Assembly: GCA_031288715.1 (NCBI GenBank)
Contig: JAITQW010000049.1
Location: 1 to 39,308, forward strand
Source: Lactobacillales bacterium
Lineage (GTDB): Bacteria > Bacillota > Bacilli > Lactobacillales > Streptococcaceae
Direction: 5' to 3'
Length of the DNA stretch: 39,308 bases
Shown: positions 36,719 to 39,308 of the stretch, one piece after another
How positions within the stretch are numbered: position 1 is the first letter of the stretch
How the letters are laid out: every line of letters begins with the position of its first letter
The notes under the pieces: model-generated
Database searches by the model: none
The model's input: only the letters and a program-made list of their open reading frames with translations
Told to the model about the DNA's origin: nothing
Translations under genes and position numbers: made by a program

Positions 36719-36790
36719 AAGAATTTTGCCGGTTGTTAGCAGGTTTTTAAAGATCAATCGTAAAACGAAAATAGAGGAGGAAAAAGATTA

Positions 36791-37156
36791 ATGGCTCGTA
36801 TTTCAGGAGTTGATATTCCGCGTGATAAGCGTATAGTTATTTCTTTAACGTACATTTACGGCATTGGAAAAACGACAGCACAAAAGGTTTTAGCAGCAGC
36901 AGGTGTTTCAGAAGAAGTCCGTGTGAAAGACTTAACAACAGATCAAGAAGATGTGATTCGTCGTGAAGTTGCTCAATTGAGGGTTGAAGGGGATCTTCGT
37001 CGCGAAGTGAATTTAAACATCAAACGTTTGATGGAAATAGGATCTTATCGTGGAATTCGTCATCGCCGCGGGCTGCCGGTTCGTGGTCAAAATACGAAGA
37101 ATAATGCACGTACACGCAAAGGACCTGCAAAATCGATTGCAGGTAAAAAAAAGTAA
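36791..37156 (+). CDS. rpsM: 30S ribosomal protein S13
   Basis: The 121-aa protein ([26 protein letters not shown] ... [22 protein letters not shown]) bridges the subunits in the 30S head. GAGGAGG precedes the ATG. It starts the alpha operon part. Confidence 0.98.
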   Translation: MARISGVDIPRDKRIVISLTYIYGIGKTTAQKVLAAAGVSEEVRVKDLTTDQEDVIRREVAQLRVEGDLRREVNLNIKRLMEIGSYRGIRHRRGLPVRGQNTKNNARTRKGPAKSIAGKKK

Positions 37157-37185
37157 GATAGATAAAAAGGAGGCTTTTGAGAATA

Positions 37186-37572
37186 ATGGTAAAGAAAGCA
37201 ACGCGTAAACGTCGTGTGAAAAAAAATATTGAAGCAGGTGTGGCGCATGTACATTCAACCTTTAATAATACGATTGTGATGATTACAGATGTTTATGGAA
37301 ATGCTCTATCTTGGTCTTCGGCAGGCGCTTTAGGATTCAAGGGTTCTAAAAAATCAACTCCTTTTGCAGCTCAAATGGCTGCGGAAGCAGCATCAAAAGC
37401 AGCGATGGAATATGGAGTGAAGAAAGTGGAAGTTTCTGTTAAAGGTCCTGGTTCAGGTCGTGAAGCAGCAATTCGTTCTCTTCAGGCAGCAGGCTTAAAT
37501 GTAACAGCAATTCGTGATGTAACACCTGTTCCACATAATGGAGCTCGTCCTCCAAAACGTCGTCGTGTTTAA
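37186..37572 (+). CDS. rpsK: 30S ribosomal protein S11
   Basis: The 128-aa protein ([33 protein letters not shown]) lies on the 30S platform next to mRNA. The ATG at 37186 is 12 nt from AAGGAGG, a little far; an in-frame TTG at 37177 is closer to the SD but adds unlike residues. Confidence 0.97.
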   Translation: MVKKATRKRRVKKNIEAGVAHVHSTFNNTIVMITDVYGNALSWSSAGALGFKGSKKSTPFAAQMAAEAASKAAMEYGVKKVEVSVKGPGSGREAAIRSLQAAGLNVTAIRDVTPVPHNGARPPKRRRV

Positions 37573-37668
37573 TATTAGTAGATATTAGATTTTTTATTTT
37601 TAAAATAGGCTTTAAGAGTTTTGCAGCATTGGATTACCATACGAGATTTAAGGAGGTAAAAAATACGG

Positions 37669-38610
37669 ATGATCGAATTTAAAAAACCAAGGGTCACACC
37701 AGTTGATGAAACTGAAGGATATGGTAGATATGTGATAGAACCTCTTGAACGAGGATATGGAACTACTTTGGGAAATTCAATGCGCCGAGTGTTGTTGTCT
37801 TCTCTTCCAGGAGCAGCAGTTACAAGTGTTCAATTTGATGGAATATTGCATGAATTTTCTTCTATTCCTGGTGTTCATGAAGATGTTACTCAGGTTATTT
37901 TAAATCTGAAAGGGCTTGCATTAAAGATGTTTGTGGATGAGGATAAACAATTGGAAATTGATATTGTTGGTCCTAAGAAAGTGACAGCAGGAGATATTTT
38001 AACAGATTCAGATGTTGAAATTTTAAATAAGTCTTTGCATCTTTGTACAGTTGCAGAAGGTGCTAATTTTAGGGCTTCTTTAACTGTTAAGAAAAATCGT
38101 GGATATGTTTCAGCAGATGAAAATAAACAGTCTGATGCTCCCATTGGAGTTCTTGCAATGGATTCGATTTATACTCCTGTAAGTCGTGTAAATTACCAAG
38201 TAGAATCAACACGTATTGGTAAAAGGGATGATTATGACAAGCTAACGATAGAAATTTGGACTGATGCTTCAATTCTCCCTAGTGATGCGCTTGGATTGTC
38301 AGCAAAAATTTTAACTGAACATTTAAGTATCTTTTCAAATTTAACTAAAGAAGTTGTTTCAGAATCAGAAGAAATTTTAGTTGAGAAAAAAGAAGTTGAA
38401 AAACCTAAGAAAGTAGAGATGATTGAGGAATTGGACTTATCAGTTCGTTCTTACAATTGTTTGAAACGTGCAGGAATTAATACGGTTCAGGAGTTAACAT
38501 CAAAAACTGAAGCTGATATGATGAGAGTTCGTAATCTTGGACGTAAATCGTTAGAGGAAGTTATTGATAGATTATATGATTTAGGAATGTACTTAACTAT
38601 TGAAAAGTAA
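37669..38610 (+). CDS. rpoA: DNA-directed RNA polymerase subunit alpha
   Basis: The 313-aa protein has the N-terminal dimer domain ([40 protein letters not shown]) and the C-terminal DNA/regulator-binding domain ([22 protein letters not shown] ... LGRKSLEEV). AAGGAGG precedes the ATG. AATAGGCTTTAAGAG near 37605 in the upstream gap looks like a degenerate repeat end. Confidence 0.98.
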   Translation: MIEFKKPRVTPVDETEGYGRYVIEPLERGYGTTLGNSMRRVLLSSLPGAAVTSVQFDGILHEFSSIPGVHEDVTQVILNLKGLALKMFVDEDKQLEIDIVGPKKVTAGDILTDSDVEILNKSLHLCTVAEGANFRASLTVKKNRGYVSADENKQSDAPIGVLAMDSIYTPVSRVNYQVESTRIGKRDDYDKLTIEIWTDASILPSDALGLSAKILTEHLSIFSNLTKEVVSESEEILVEKKEVEKPKKVEMIEELDLSVRSYNCLKRAGINTVQELTSKTEADMMRVRNLGRKSLEEVIDRLYDLGMYLTIEK

Positions 38611-38703
38611 GTTTTTTGGATTTTAGAATTAAAAATTGATAAATTTTATGAAAGAATAATTTTGGATTAGAATTTAATTCTAGGTAAACGGAGGGGAAAT
38701 CAA

Positions 38704-39087
38704 GTGAGTTATCGTAAATTAGGACGAACAAGCTCTCAACGAAAAGCTATGTTGCGTGATTTAACGACAGATTTAATTATTAATGAGTCGATTGTTACGA
38801 CAGTTGCGCGTGCAAAAGAGATTCGCCGAACGGTTGAAAAGATGATTACTTTGGGAAAAAATGGCGACTTACATGCACGTCGTTTGGCGGCAGCGTATAT
38901 TCGTAACGAAATTGCCTCGATAAAGGAGTCAGAAGATGGAAATGTAGCGATTGAATCAGCTTTACAAAAGCTATTCAATGATATTGCCCCACGTTATTCA
39001 GAGCGTCAAGGTGGTTATACACGTATTTTAAAAACAGAGTCTCGCCGTGGTGATGCTGCGTCAATGGCAATTATTGAACTGGTCTAA
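38704..39087 (+). CDS. rplQ: 50S ribosomal protein L17
   Basis: The 127-aa protein ([30 protein letters not shown]) is the last gene of the alpha operon. The start is GTG at 38704 behind GGAGGGG. The usual cbiO/ecfA genes are not visible after it. Confidence 0.98.
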   Translation: MSYRKLGRTSSQRKAMLRDLTTDLIINESIVTTVARAKEIRRTVEKMITLGKNGDLHARRLAAAYIRNEIASIKESEDGNVAIESALQKLFNDIAPRYSERQGGYTRILKTESRRGDAASMAIIELV

Positions 39088-39107
39088 AAAGTATAGGCAA
39101 TCAATAG

Positions 39108-39143
39108 CTAATAAATTTTTAATCTTGAAGCAGACTCTTAGAT
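39108..39143. repeat. Interspersed repeat fragment, copy K
   Basis: AAATTTTTAATCTTGAAGCAGACTCTTAGATG matches the inner part and right end of copies A and B with several changes. TTGTTAGAGTTTGTCC near 39164 resembles another, opposite end. It lies just after the ribosomal cluster. Confidence 0.6.
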
Positions 39144-39298
39144 GTTTACCTTAAGAATTTTACTTGTTAGAGTTTGTCCTTGCTGAGCGAGGCAAGTTGT
39201 AACATAAAACCGTCCACTGAAAAATAAAAAAAGACAAATCATCAAAATTCTAATAAAATGTTTAAAGTATCAGCCCAAAACATTTAGGAGGAATAAAG

Positions 39299-39308
39299 AT
39301 GAAATGCC
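39299..39308 (+). CDS. Start of a gene cut by the window edge
   Basis: AGGAGGAA lies 7 nt before ATG at 39299, and only MKC plus one base remain. Proteins starting MKCP include NrdR, but three codons cannot support a name. Confidence 0.5.

Noticed and set aside
247-39143. CRISPR array as the explanation for repeats
   Set aside because: Copies are scattered kilobases apart, variable in length and inverted in places, without regular spacers or cas genes.

Overview
The window is a low-GC Gram-positive (Firmicutes) chromosome segment. The protein families point to Lactobacillales, probably Enterococcus-like: a mannose-class PTS with a ManO/DUF956 gene, a glnQHMP-order amino-acid ABC transporter, a diacylglycerol glucosyltransferase of the BgsB type, pyruvate formate-lyase, a zinc-type S14 and near-universal purine-rich Shine-Dalgarno (SD) sites. 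I cannot name the genus. No CRISPR array, prophage or intact insertion sequence is visible.

Layout. (1) 1-5.4 kb: the tail of a topoisomerase IV subunit A-like gene, a Fic protein, a HAD-hydrolase remnant, pflB, a reverse-strand RelE/ParE-type toxin, and nusG without secE. (2) 5.7-12.5 kb: a polysaccharide flippase, a DUF1146 membrane protein, the mannose PTS (EIIAB, EIIC, EIID, then ManO), nadE, and a small DUF2829 (Tad2-like) protein. (3) 12.5-21.1 kb: a frameshifted membrane acyltransferase, an SDR oxidoreductase, radA, glnQHMP, an isolated rbfA, a tRNA-Arg(CCG) and a glycolipid glycosyltransferase. (4) 21.1-39.1 kb: the whole S10-spc-alpha ribosomal cluster in canonical order, rpsJ to rplQ, including secY, adk, infA, rpmJ and rpoA. 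The last bases start another gene.

The striking feature is that the ribosomal super-operon carries two extra genes for exported hydrolases in the same orientation. A signal-peptide protein with a C39-like Cys-His-Asp layout sits between rpmC and rpsQ, and its stop codon overlaps the rpsQ start. A signal-peptide, cysteine-rich, PGRP/T7-lysozyme-type amidase sits between rplN and rplX. Both would be transcribed with ribosomal proteins, which suggests growth-coupled production of secreted wall- or peptide-cleaving enzymes.

The second theme is a family of short interspersed palindromic repeats. Their ends look like TTAGAGTCTGTTAACGATC, and they occur in about ten gaps, including gaps inside the S10-spc-alpha cluster (rplE-rpsN, rpmD-rplO, upstream of infA, rpmJ-rpsM). 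They resemble non-autonomous MITE-like elements and largely explain why several gaps in the cluster are 100-340 bp. Three single-base deficits in T runs within the acyltransferase gene are either true decay or a homopolymer sequencing artefact.
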